NCBI GenBank assembly: GCA_030760725.1
Contig: JASWHV010000009.1
Location: forward strand, 91,252,780 to 91,316,779
Reading direction: 5' to 3'
DNA length: 64,000 bases
Source of the DNA: Neostapfia colusana
Lineage: Eukaryota > Streptophyta > Magnoliopsida > Poales > Poaceae
Of this stretch, positions 35,806-46,954 are shown piece after piece. Under the pieces are notes generated by a model. That model ran no database searches, was not told where the DNA came from, and worked only from the letters and a program-made list of their open reading frames with translations. The stretch's first letter is position 1. Every line of letters begins with the position of its first letter. The translations under genes were made by a program, and so were the position numbers.

Positions 35806-38442
35806 TGTAACACCCTCATTTCCATCATCATGCATTGCATCCATTATTATGTAGAGATCACATAAAAAGGGAAGTGAAATGGGATAAAACCCTGACCGCA
35901 CCTTAGAGATAAACCTTCTAGAAAAATCTTCGGAATAAAGCTTCTAGAAGAATCTTGGGGATAGAGCTTCTAGAATAATCTTCAGAATAAAGCTTCTAGA
36001 AGAATCTTGGAGATAAAGCTTCTAGAAGAATCTTGGAGATAAACCTTAGAGATAAAACTTCTAGAAGAATCTTGGAGATAAAGCTTCTAGATGAAACTTA
36101 GAGATAAAGCTTCTAGATACGCTTAGAGATAGAGCTTAGAGATAATGTATTGGAGATAAAGCACCCTGCTAGCCGCACCTCTTAGGAATAGAGTCTTCTT
36201 CTCCTCCAAACTGAGTAGGAGATTGCATCTCTTGGAGATAGAGTCCTTCTCCTGCTCCAAACTGAGTAGGAGATCTCCCCCCTTATCAATACAGCCTTCC
36301 CTGGCCGCCACCCCTGCCAAAACAAGCCTGTTGCCCCATGCTGCCAAGCCCTGGTCACCCTTTGCTGCTGCCTTGGCCGCCATCGAACCGCTGCCCCGCC
36401 TCGCCATCACCATCACCGGAGAAGAAAACCCCTGCTGCCAAGCCCTGGCCGCAGGCCTATTCATCTCCAAAGATAAACCCCAGCTGCTGCCATTGCAAGG
36501 GAAAAAGTCCAGCTGCAAGGAGGAGAGGAGGAAGAAGAGAGGTAGGTCCCTGTCACCCCTCTTACCACATCGCTGCTGTTGCTACGCACCCGTTTTCTCC
36601 ACCCCCTGCGAGCAGGAATTTCTGCACGTGGGTAGATCGCGTTCCGGTTATGTTTTGACGGTGGAATTGATCTACAACTTGAGTTAAGATCATAAGCCTC
36701 ATTCATTGTAAAACACCAAGAAAGCTTACAAAAACTTGCAAGAACACATGCAAACTGATCACTATAGGCTGCACTATAGGATTTGCATTCATCTACCTCA
36801 TTGCATCTTGAGTTAAGTTTGTGCATGATGTTTGATTGCTGTACTATTTGTATGTATGTGATCGTGAGTGTAAGGGCACGCTCAAGAGGCCGTCTACGAG
36901 GAACTACAACACCAAGACTTCGAGACGCTTGAGCAACACAAACCGTGGGAGCAAGGCAAGTGCCCTTGACCATATTGATCCTATGTTTTTGAACTGTTTT
37001 GCTTGTGAAAACTGCATGATCGTGTCAACTTGATGGGAAACCTTTTAGTAGGAGTTTACTAGCTTTGTTAGCCCCCCTTGTCGCTGGGAAACTTGTTATG
37101 TCGGGTATGGTCGTTTTCTCTTTTGCATCGCATAACTTACGGGATTTGGGAAAACTGAAATAAACTTGTTAGCTACTGCACTCATAAAGATTAAAGATGA
37201 TGAGAATATGATGATATTAATGAGCATGGAATCGGGGAGGTCTAGGCAAGCTTGGTTTGTGGATTTTGTTGAATAAGATGTGGTTTTCTTGACGTAGATC
37301 TAATGACCAGTTCATGCGAGAACATTCCAGGAAAACGGTGCCACCACAAGGCCAAATATGGGTGCGGCTTAGCTGACTAATTAGGTGCATTGCTAGCTTT
37401 TTATGGACCATTGGATGACGCAGGGAATTGGAGTCCAGGAGGACTGCCATGGGAACTGCATAGCACACGAGGGGGCCCGTGGGCGGGAGAATGGAGATTC
37501 AAGCTTGCCGGCGAAACCTCAGTGGGTCCGTACATCCTAGTAGCCCCTTTGTAAAGGCTATTTTGTGACCTTGGCATATGCCGACGGTTGTGTAGTGGCA
37601 GAATGGAGGTTTTCTCTAGTCGCCGACGGGTGACAAAATCATGAACTTGTGGGTAAAGTGGTGCCACCTCTTCAGAGTGTACAACTATCATGATATCCGT
37701 GCTTCTGGTTACAGGAACCTGGCCAACTTCCATGATTAGAGGCAAAATTTTGGATGTTTATTTGGGTATGGTTGTGGTATGGTCTTTGGGATTGGTTTTG
37801 GGACTGATATTGGTCATGAATATGAGATTGGATTCGGTTATATGAATATGTGTTGATCAATAATATTTATGAATATGAGATGAACATGAGAAAGAGTATT
37901 GGCTAGTTGAGACTTGATTAATGATGAATTATGATGGAGGAATGATGATTTAATTGGTTATGTTGGGATTTAACTCACCTAGAGATAGTTGCTGTTTTAT
38001 CATGTTTGTGAAATAAAACTTGCTTGCTGCAATGAAACCATTTATTTCCTACCTTGTTTGAAGCTATATTTCATACATTCTCGCACTTGCTTAGTACGAC
38101 ATATAGTCACACTTGCATTCCCACATAAAAATCAGCTACAGGAGAAGAATACTTCGAGGAACAGGTGGAGTACTAGGTGTGTGCACTACCGTCAACATGC
38201 CTGTGGAGGTTAAGTTGGAGTCCATCGTCTTAAGTTATTTCCGCTGTCTTTTAGAGTCTTCCGCTGCAGAATATGTTGCTACTCATGAGTGAGACATTGA
38301 GTTATTGTAATAAGGTACTTAAACACTATTTTTATGTGGTTACATTCTGAAATTCAGTTTGTCAAGTACGTTTGTATGTGTGATGAACATCTTGGGCACA
38401 CATGCGCATCACTTGGTTCATTTTTCCGAACCGGGTGTCACA
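35806..38442 (+). repeat. Element F 3' LTR
   Basis: 2637 bp, TGTAACACCCTC...CCGGGTGTCACA. Preceded by a weak purine tract and a degenerate form of the A/H/D stem-loop (35768-35785). It begins with a 26-bp tandem array (35916-36118), then a 50-bp duplicated block (36191-36274), a GC-rich segment and AT-rich remainder. It shares several boxes with the A/H LTRs (for example around 36940-36990 and 37500-37740). ORFs in 36120-36690 look like by-products of GC-rich leader sequence. It is inserted in J at 38442/38443. Confidence 0.88.
35916..36118 (+). repeat. 26-bp tandem array with heat-shock-element-like TTCTAGAA sites
   Basis: TTCTAGAA occurs at 35916, 35942, 35968, 35994, 36020 and 36059, and TTCTAGAT at 36085 and 36111. 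Spacing is 26 bases except for one of 39 (26+13). Most units continue GAATCTTGGAGATAAAGC. TTCNNGAA is the two-module core of the heat-shock factor site. The array lies about 110-310 bp into the LTR, where U3 control elements are expected. Confidence 0.75.
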
Positions 38443-38930
38443 ATCTGATTCCGAGTTGGTTGCGAGTTCAGGCTAAAGAGTCCAAGTTAGGGTCAGATTT
38501 TGGGTTGTTTGTGTCCATAACTCTTGTGTCTGCGTCCAAAGAGTTTTTAAGGTTAGGATTATGATCTATAGGTAGAGTCTAACTAGGATTAGGAGGTGTC
38601 CTAGTTGAACAATACTCTTTAGAGCTGTCCTAGCTGGTTACTATTGACATAGGGTTGTGGATATGAATAAGGGGGACTTGGCTTCGTGGAGACATCCCTT
38701 ACAGCTGGATTTCGTGTATTTTGAAGTAAGGGTCATTGTTTGTGCCAAGCCTTTGCACTATGATATGAAAATTTTATTTTTGGCGTTTGGTCCCTTCTTT
38801 TCTTCATCTGTATTCTATTTCTCACGTCCATTTAATTTCAGCTGACCTTCAATCATGTTTTAGTCATAACTTTCATTCTAGTAATCTAATTGATGTGATT
38901 ATTTTTGTATTGACTTCAGAACTCGGTTTT
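38443..38930. repeat. J arm 1, left piece (LTR-like sequence hosting F and H)
   Basis: Non-coding, AT-rich sequence between F and H. With 51334-51605 it was contiguous before H inserted (both edges carry GTTTT). It is recognisably similar, in reverse complement and imperfectly, to parts of 51606-52440 (for example the AAAAATAATCACATCAATT stretch). It resembles a plant LTR; possibly Ty1/copia SIRE-like, a weak assignment. Confidence 0.45.
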
Positions 38931-41900
38931 TGTCACACCCGGTTTCTCTGAAGAACAACCGAGTGAATATCACATGTATGCCAGGATCATTTTCTCATAC
39001 ATGTGATGACAAATAGTGAAGCATCATTTATTACAAGCCAGGTGTTGATTATAAATAAGTCTTACATAGCATATGTCTTGATGAATGATAAATAGTTCAC
39101 AACAAGTAAATAAAATGGCAGCGGAATATTATTCTCGTGGGCTTCGTCACGGGCGTTGCCCGGGGGACTCCATGAACCTAGAATCCTTCTTCGGGTCCGA
39201 AGTCTTGATCATTAAACACCACATCATCCCCTTGACCTGAGCAGCAATTTAAAACAAACAAATATGCAAGGTTGAGTACCGTTGGTACTCAGCAAGTGGG
39301 GGAAAGTTATATCATGCATGGGTAGAACAAGGAGAGGTTGAACTCATGGTTAAAGCACTACACAATTTAATACCTATCACCTTAGCTTATTAAGCACCTA
39401 CATTACTACAAAGATGAAATGGTCCCAATTCTCCCAACCCATCATCAGAATCAAATAATCATAACATCAATTCCAATGTTAAGCTCAACGCTTAACATCC
39501 TCAACTTCCAAAGCCATCAATCCTCTAATCATGAATAAGTCCAAGCCGCTCTTGACCGTGAGCACGGCTGTCATGACAGTTTTGACTCTGCAGAGTTTGT
39601 ACCACTGTACCCACATGTAGTGATTTCATCCCCCGTTGCCGGGTGGACTAAAAGAACCTCCATTATGCCAGTGGCCACGAACCACATTCACACATCCCAG
39701 GTGTGTAGCCAGGAGATCACTACGAAGCCTTTACAAAGGGATTCCCGACGAGCGTGGGCCCACTGAGGTTTCACCCCTAACAGCATACAAGAGGCTCCAA
39801 CCCCGCTGCAGTGGCCCCCTCTTGAGCCGTGCAGTTCATATGGTAGTCCAGCTGACACCCACTCCCCGCACCATCCAACACACCCATACTACGCCGGGGA
39901 TACACCTAATTAATTGGCCAAGCTGCCCCATCTCAGCATGTGGTTGGCACAGTAAAGCCAGGGTACATGCTCCATGAACCGGTCCTTAGGATCCAGGCAA
40001 GTACTAAACACAAACCCGAGTCTCGTGCACCCAGCACCAACCAAATCATCCAACTTGCCTTGATCCCTACCTCTACATAACTCATAACATCTCATTCAAG
40101 ATTATTGTAAATAAACTGATGATCTCATATCCCAATTATCCCATTCTAAGCATGGCTAGTCCTGATCTTGGAAGGGGAGAACTTGCTCTGGGGCAGGTTC
40201 TACTCATGCCAACACATATAGCAAAAAGGAAACAACAATCCATAAGACATAGTTCACACTTTCACTTCATGCAAACCACACATTCGCACCTATGAAAGTC
40301 ATTCACATTTGTAAGTGTTGTGGTTACAATATGTGTGTTGTTTTTTTGGCTTACATGCACTTTTAAACATGTGTATATGATTTCTAAGTTTTGTATTCAG
40401 ATTTCTGTTTGCACACTATATATGAATTTCCAATTTGAACAACTTCCTTATATTCAATTGATACCCTTCTTAGCTACCAAGTATGCATGGAAGGTATTTC
40501 CCTACTCCAAATGGGTTTTCAGATCTTCTACCAAATCCTAAACTGAAATCTATGGATTTGGAGACTTCATTTATCATTTTCTAGTTATGCATACCTATTT
40601 TCCTATAATTTCAGATTTATTTTCTATGCCTAAATGTGAACTTTATTATGAAAATAGTAAGACACATCATCTAAACAGAATAGGTTCTGATCTAAAATAT
40701 TAAATAATATATTTTTGAACTTCTCCTCTGTTGTGAACTACTTTAAATTTATTTTACCAATTTTTAGAATTATTCTCTAACCTAAAAATGTGTCCCTATA
40801 ACTAATAAATGTGAACAATCAATTAGACAGATTCATTTCAGCTTAAAATCTACTTTTGAACTCATCCAAAAGTTTTCCAAGTGCTAGGAGAGTTTAAATT
40901 TGAATTTACCATGTGTTTGGTTGACCCTTTTAAATTTAAATCTTAATTACATATCCAAATTCCTAAATTTAATATCATACAGGGTTAAAAAGGTAAACTC
41001 ACCCCACTACAGGGTCTATTATATTATTTCATAAATTTCCAGGGGTCTAACTACACATAACAGAGGGATTTTCCTAATTTTTGTTAAGTCCAGGGGCTAA
41101 AACTGATTTTTAAATGAATTTACATGAATTTCTGAAGTTCCAGGGGCTAGATCAGAAGTTTCCGGGGCTAGCTCGTGTTTTCCGAGATCCCCAGCGGGTA
41201 GCGCGTAAGAATCCCGGTCTTTATAATGCGGGGCTGATGTGGATCGTCCGATTTAAAACAGACGGCTCAGATTAGATCGCCGAACCGGTAAGCGCGGGTT
41301 TTAATTCTACCGTGCGATTTAAAATAGACGGCGCATAAGCGGCCACGTCGCTCTGACCGTGCGCGGGCGGCGCTGCCCGGCGGCACGCGGCGGAAGGGAG
41401 GTGGCGATCTCACCGGAAAACTTCGGATCTTCATCTATTCTTCCTAAAACTGGGATTTCATGGCATAGATCGGTAGAGGGGAGGTCGGGGATCTCACCTC
41501 GGGGTTTTTTTTGAGCTCGGAGGTCCTGGAACACGGTCGGCGACGAGGTCCGAGATGGAATCGCTGCGGTGCTCGTCGGAGCTGTGCCTAGAGCTCAAAC
41601 CACCGAGTCTTCTGCACCTGCGTGATTCCTCGGAGGCGGTGGAGCACGAGCAGCGCGTTAGATCGGAAAATCCGAGCAGGGATCGAGAGAAAACGGTGAT
41701 CGGAGCTTCAATTCTCACCGGGAGGAAAACAGCCGATCGTAGGGGAAAAACGGGGCGACGCTGGCGTTTATATAGACGGGGGAGGGCGGCGTGTTGGTTG
41801 TGATCGAGTTTGAGTCGTCCGGGACCAGAATTCAGCTGGGATCGCGGGGTTCCGGGGGTAGTTTTGATTCGGGAGACAGAGGAGTCCCGGGATCGGCCGA

Positions 41901-42157
41901 GCGCGCGCGAGGAGGAAGACGACGGCGGGCCCCGCGTGTCAGTGAGAGGGAAAAGGGGCGCGCGGCTGCGGGCTGGCGCGGGGGCGGGTGGGCCGGCTGG
42001 TGGGTTTCGGCCCACTGGCCGGGGGGTTTTGTTTTTTTCTTTTTCTTTTCTGTTTTGAGTTGAATTTGAATTCCAATTTGAATTTGAATTTCTGCACCAC
42101 ATGCAATACGTCCAAAAAATTTTAAATTCCCCTCTTAACAGATTTTGGGGTGTTACA
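38931..42157 (-). repeat. Element H 3' LTR
   Basis: 3227 bp. Relative to the 5' LTR it lacks about 220 bp at about 40158 (present at 49208-49431), but retains about 90 bp near 41067-41145 that the 5' LTR lost. Palindrome TGAGTACCGTTGGTACTCA at 39273-39291; TATA-like TTTATATAG at 41767-41775. Confidence 0.93.
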
Positions 42158-42175
42158 GCTCTACCCCCCTTAAAA
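42158..42175 (-). promoter_or_regulatory. Polypurine tract of H
   Basis: Minus strand TTTTAAGGGGGGTAGAGC, identical to A, abutting the 3' LTR; stem-loop AATCTCG/CGAGATT at 42178-42195. Confidence 0.85.
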
Positions 42176-42202
42176 GAAATCTCGTCCTCGAGATTGGTGG
42201 TT

Positions 42203-42664
42203 CTAGGAAAACAATTCCGGAAACTGTGCCTTAAGCTCGTCTTCTCGCTCCCATGTGGCTTCCTCTTCTGAGTGATGCTTCCACTGCACCTTGCACATCC
42301 GGATTCTTTTATTTCTTGTCAGGCGTTCCATTGTCTCCAAAATCTTGAATGGTTGCTCGGCATAAGACAGATCCTCAGCTACGTCAACCTCATTCATGGG
42401 TAACATCTCTTCAGGCGTCCTCAGACATTTCTTGAGCTGTGACACATGGAATACGTCATGCACATCTGATAGGCGAGCCGGCAGTTCTAGTTGATATGCC
42501 ACTTCACCTTTCCTCTCCAGAACTTGATAGGGTCTGATGTATCGAGGTGATAACTTCCCTTTCACCTTGAACTGACGAAGTCCTCGGATAGGGGACACCT
42601 TGAGATAGACATAGTCCCCCACGTTGAAAACGAGCTCTCTTCTCCGTACATCGGTATAGCTCTT
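42203..42664 (-). pseudogene. pol: Element H pol: integrase C-terminus and chromodomain
   Basis: In frame with the integrase core after a TAA just past ...RIAQTR, where A has Gln (CAA). Contains DYVYLKVSPIRGLRQF, RYIRPYQVLERKGEVAYQL, DVFHVSQLKKCL and the chromodomain FKILETMERLTRNKRIRM followed by CKVQWKHHSEEEATWERED. The central cage Trp is kept; His stands where HP1 has the third aromatic. The tail ends FPELFS, 45 bases from the LTR. Confidence 0.87.
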
Positions 42665-43672
42665 TTATCGTGTTTGTGCTATCCTCAAGTTGTTGCGGAT
42701 TCCCCTTACTTTCGCCTCGGCTTCTTGTAGTACCTCGGGCCCAAACACTTTACTTTCTCCTGTTTGGTTCCAAAATAGGGGAGTTCTGCACTTCATCCCA
42801 TACAAAGCCTCGAATGGTGACATCTTCATACCAGCCTGATAGCTGTTGTTATAGGAGAACTCCGCATATGGTAAGTTCTTATCCCAACTCCGATTGTTTT
42901 TGAGTGCACACGCTCTCAGCATATCCTCAAGGATCTGATTAGTTCTTTCCGTCTGTCCGTCAGTCTGGGGATGATAAGCAGAACTAAAATTCAGATGAGT
43001 CCCCATGGTTTCATGCAACTTCTGCCAGAACCTTGAGGTGAACTGTGTCCCTCTATCTGACACTATCTTCTTTGGCACTCCATGGAAACACACGATCCTT
43101 GACATGTATAATTCTGCCAATTGGGATCCGCTGTAGCTTTCTTTCACAGGGATGAAATGAGCTATCTTGGTTAGCCTGTCAATGATGACCCATATCCAAT
43201 CATATCCTGATTGGGTCCTGGGTAATCCCACTATGAAATCCATATCGATTTCTTCCCATTTCCATTCAGGCACTTTAAGTGGTTGCAATAATCCCGCGGG
43301 TCGTTGATGTTCTGCTTTCACCAACTGACATGTGTCACATAGGGCAACATGTTCCGTGACATCTCGCTTCATGCCATACCACCAATACCTGCTCTTGAGG
43401 TCATGGTACATCTTCGTACTCCCAGGATGAATGGAATAGTCTGAATCATGAGCCTCCTTCAAAATCAATTCACGGATCTCCTTTACTTTAGGCACACAGA
43501 TTCTTTTCCCGTGCCACACCGTACCTTGTTCATCCTCTCTGAACCCAGGGGCTCTATTTTCCTTGATGAGTTCTCTAATCTCTTGTATCTTCTCATCATT
43601 CTTTTGACCATTGTGGATGTCTTTCTCTAATGTGGAGTCCACTTCCATGGCGATGGCTTCACCACTATTCAC
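42665..43672 (-). pseudogene. pol: Element H pol: integrase zinc domain and catalytic core
   Basis: 335-codon open stretch with HHCC motif (SIHPGSTKMYHDL ... CDTCQLVKAEH), MDFIVGLP, WVIIDRLTKIAHF, KIVSDRGTQF, SSAYHPQTDGQTERTNQ: all three catalytic acidic positions look present. A 2-base deletion separates it from the RNase H frame, and a CAA to TAA change ends it. Compared with A, this part of the integrase is uninterrupted. Confidence 0.88.
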
Positions 43673-43934
43673 CAGACATAGGTTGTTTTATAACATCTTC
43701 CTTCAATTCTGCAGGCATGTCCTTCAAACTCAACCTATTGACCTGCACCTTCTGACTTAAAGCATCTGCCACGACGTTCGCTTTCCCAGGATGATAGTTG
43801 ATGCCCACATCAAAGTCGTTGATCAGCTCTAACCATCTCCTTTGTCTGAGGTTGAGATCTGGCTGTGTAAAAATGTACTTTAAGCTCTTATGATCCGTAT
43901 ATATCTCTGTCCTCTTCCCCATCAAGTAATGCCG
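43665..43934 (-). pseudogene. pol: Element H pol: RNase H C-terminal part
   Basis: In frame with the RT segment after a TGA replacing the Trp of A's LKIWRHYLMGK. Contains MGKRTEIYTDHKSLKYIFTQ and GKANVVADAL. Ends where two bases are missing relative to A (ATAAAACTCAATCTATG versus ATAAAACAACCTATG), shifting the frame before the integrase. Confidence 0.85.
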
Positions 43935-45065
43935 TCAAATCTTCAACGCGTGTACTACTGCAGCTAGCTCTAGGTCATGTGTAGGATAGTTCTTCTCGTG
44001 TTTCCGGAGCTGACGGGACGCATAAGCCACGACATGCCCTTCTTTCATGAGAACACATCCCAACCCGTTTCCAGAAGCATCGCAGTACACCAAAAAGTTC
44101 TTCTGCACATCTGGTATAACTAGCATTGGGGCTGTTGTCAATCTTTTCTTTAGTTCCTGGAAACTAGTCTCGCACTGCGGCGTCCATGTGAATGTAACTC
44201 CCTTCTCCAACAGTTTGGTGAGGGGTCTCGAGATCTTGGAGAAGCCCTCGATAAACCGTCGATAATACCCAGCCAATCCCAAGAAGCCTCGGACTTCCCC
44301 GACATTCTCAGGGGTCTTCCACTTCTGTACATCCTCGATCTTGGCGTGATCTATGGATATTCCTCCCTCCGAGATTATATGTCCTAAGAAGGGAACTCTC
44401 TTCAACCAAAACTCACACTTGCTTAACTTGGCATATAGTTGGTGTTCTCTCAGCTTCTGCAACACCAACCTTAGATGCCTCTCATGTTCTTCTTCATCTT
44501 TGGAAAAGACGAGAATGTCATCAATGAAAACCACCACAAATTTGTCCAGATATTCCATGAATACCTTGTTCATGAGATACATGAAGTATGCTGGGGCATT
44601 AGTTAGCCCGAAAGGCATGACGGTGTATTCATACAGTCCGTACCGAGATATGAAAGCTGTCTTTGGAATATCAGTTTTCCTTATCATAAGTTGGTGGTAT
44701 CCCGACCTGAGATCAATTTTCGAGAACACACAAGCACCCCTCAACTGATCAAACAAGTCTTCAATGCAGGGTAATGGGTACTTGTTCTTGATGATTACCT
44801 CATTCAACGCACGGTAGTCCACGCATAACCTTTGGATTCCATCCTTCTTGGGCACAAAGATCACTGGAGCTCCCCATGGTGAGGAACTAGGACGAATGTA
44901 CCCCTTCCTTGTCAATTCTCTTAAATGATCCTTGAGTTCTTCCAGCTGCTTGGAGTCCATCCGATAAGGTCTCTTGTATATCGAAGCTGTTCCAGGCACT
45001 AGCTCAATTGTGAATTCCACTTCTCGATCGGGGGGGCATACCTGGCAACTCCTCCGAAAAAACAT
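43935..45065 (-). pseudogene. pol: Element H pol: reverse transcriptase and RNase H start
   Basis: 376-codon frame, +1 relative to gag-protease. RT motifs: SSPWGAPVIFVPKKD, RLCVDYRALNEV, KIDLRSGYHQLMI, MPFGLTNAPAYF and intact catalytic VVVFIDDILVF; then PFLGHIISEGG, LGLAGYYRRF and the RNase H motif YCDASGNGLGCVL. The true coding starts at CPPDREVEF; the Met-containing lead-in is frame overlap. The frame change sits in a run of seven C (sense) at 45030-45036, which is six C in A. Confidence 0.88.
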
Positions 45066-46668
45066 CTGGATAATCCCTGATGGTCCAGATCTCCTTCACT
45101 TCCACCTCAACTTGATTTAATTTAATGTCCCTCCTAAGCTCTTGTATTGTTATGAACTTTACTTTTGTGCCACTAGGATGAGTTAGTTCCACCGTTCTGG
45201 TCGAACAATGGATGATTCCTTTATGTTTGGTCAACCAATCCATGCCCAAAATAATATCTATCCCTTGTGAATCTATCACTATGAGGTTGGCAGTAAATAC
45301 TACCCCATTAATGTATAGATTCACCTTGGGACATACTTGTCTTGTCCTTATTTCTCCCCCTGGAGAGTTTACGGCTAGCATATGGTTCATTTGTGTTGTT
45401 GCTAAATCATGCTTCTTAACAAACCCTTGGGCAATGAATGAGTGGGTAGCACCAGAATAAAACAACAGGGTTGCAATGTGTAAATTGGCAGGAAACTTAC
45501 CAACTACCACGTCAGATGCCTCTTGCGCTTCCTCCATGGTCACGGGATTCACCCGTCCTCGCATCACATTCTGCTGTTGCGGCTGCACGGGCTTCTTCTT
45601 TGGGCACTTATGGGCATAGTGCCCCACTTCACAGTTGAAGCATTGCACCCCAACCTTAGGTGCTTGGCCTTTGTTGTCTTGGGGTTGGTTTGGAGGTCCT
45701 TGTACTGCTGGTCGAGGTGGATATGTGGGGCGAGGCTGCTGTACAAACTGACGTTGTGGCTGTGCTAGTGCTGACGGAGGCCTGAAGTTCGGGTTGTACC
45801 CTCTCGGTACTGAGTAAGGTACCGCGGCACGGCTTGTCTGTCCTGCGGGTTGCTGCATCAGACGTGGGCGTGTGTTGCTACCCGAGGCTTGGTGTGACCA
45901 TCGCGCCTTCCTCTTGTTTTTATTTTCCAAGGCCTTCAGCTTCCTTTCCACGACAAATGCTCTGTCCACCATCTTTTCGAAGCTTTCATACTCGTTGGAG
46001 GACATTGCACACTGCATTTCTGCTGTAAGTCCTTCCACGAAGCAATCCTGTTTCTGCTCATCAGTCTCTATGTCTCGTGGTGCATATCGGGATAGTTGGG
46101 TGAATTTAGTGAGGTATTCCCTCACCGTCATGTTTCCTTGCTGCATCCCCAAGAACTCCTTTCTCTTGTTCTTAAGTTCACCCCTTGGTATGTAATGGTT
46201 GCGGAAGCTACGCTTGAACTCTTCCCAAGTGATGTTTTCAGGGTCATGATGGGCGGCCATGTAAGCGGTCCACCAATCAGCAGCAGGTCCATGCAATTGG
46301 TGAGAGGCAAACAGCACCCTCTCATACCCTTGGCATTGTATGATCCTCATCTTGCTCTCAATGGTCTTTAGCCAATCATCTGCCTCCAGAGGTTCAGCAG
46401 CACTTGCAAACTTTGGAAGTTGAGTCCCTAGAAACTCACTCAACCTTGGTTGGCGTAGTGCAGCTTGTGGAGGTGGAGTCTGGTGCAAGTTGGCCACCAC
46501 TTGAGTCAGGCTCTGGATGAGCTGATTCTGATTTTCAAGCATTTGGTGGATGGGATCAACTCCTTCATGGCGACCACCCCTGTCTTGTCCTCCAGAAATA
46601 TGAGGGTTGCCGGCCTCATCGTTGTTGTTGGCGGGGTTGGCAGCACGACCCTTTCCTCTTCCGGCCAT
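45004..46668 (-). CDS. gag: Element H gag and protease
   Basis: 554 codons from MAGRGKGRAANPAN. Domains: short basic N-terminus; retrotransposon Gag domain about residues 80-230 (DDWLKTIESKM, AADWWTAYMAAHH, FRNHYIPRG, MTVREYLTKFTQL); basic and Gln/Pro-rich linker; zinc knuckle CFNCEVGHYAHKC, one residue short of the CX2CX4HX4C pattern seen in A; then protease. The protease active site reads LLFYSGATHSF: Tyr (TAT, 45457-45459) replaces the catalytic Asp. The frame runs past the flap-end motif ILGMDWL into ELPGMPP, and ends because of the C-run shift. The ATG directly follows ATCATGATAG, an acceptor-like sequence. Confidence 0.88.
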   Translation of the reverse strand: MAGRGKGRAANPANNNDEAGNPHISGGQDRGGRHEGVDPIHQMLENQNQLIQSLTQVVANLHQTPPPQAALRQPRLSEFLGTQLPKFASAAEPLEADDWLKTIESKMRIIQCQGYERVLFASHQLHGPAADWWTAYMAAHHDPENITWEEFKRSFRNHYIPRGELKNKRKEFLGMQQGNMTVREYLTKFTQLSRYAPRDIETDEQKQDCFVEGLTAEMQCAMSSNEYESFEKMVDRAFVVERKLKALENKNKRKARWSHQASGSNTRPRLMQQPAGQTSRAAVPYSVPRGYNPNFRPPSALAQPQRQFVQQPRPTYPPRPAVQGPPNQPQDNKGQAPKVGVQCFNCEVGHYAHKCPKKKPVQPQQQNVMRGRVNPVTMEEAQEASDVVVGKFPANLHIATLLFYSGATHSFIAQGFVKKHDLATTQMNHMLAVNSPGGEIRTRQVCPKVNLYINGVVFTANLIVIDSQGIDIILGMDWLTKHKGIIHCSTRTVELTHPSGTKVKFITIQELRRDIKLNQVEVEVKEIWTIRDYPDVFSEELPGMPPRSRSGIHN

Positions 46669-46954
46669 CTATCATGATAAACCAGATGTTAACTTAAAGC
46701 ATTACGTATTAACTTCCCAATTTGTTTGTTTTAAACTTAAAATTTTGAGACCTTACTATATTTATATTTTCTGAGAGTTTCATGTCTTACGCGAACATAA
46801 ATGCACTCTTAATTCATATGGGTTCACACACCAAAGCAAAACAATCCTGAAGACGAGGTTGTGGACAAACGCCCATGGCTTCCACAACTCACGTCACACA
46901 CCAAGCATTAACACACCATTAACTAAGGTAATGACTCGACTACTCGACAACCTG
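46669..46954 (-). other. Spacer between upstream ORF and gag in H
   Basis: 286 bases, AT-rich next to gag, no gene supported. Ends with AG directly at the gag ATG. Confidence 0.5.

Noticed and set aside
35906..36160. CRISPR-like array
   Set aside because: Units are contiguous 26-bp tandem copies without unique spacers, inside a eukaryotic LTR.
36123..36687. Overlapping ORFs on both strands in the GC-rich part of the F LTR
   Set aside because: Low-complexity Pro/Ala/Ser-rich translations from leader-like sequence, no domain, in the expected transcribed part of an LTR.
41494..42102. 202-codon minus-strand ORF (and shorter relatives at 50941-51273 and 22276-22986)
   Set aside because: Lies in the LTR from U3 through the TATA region; the three family copies do not keep the frame.
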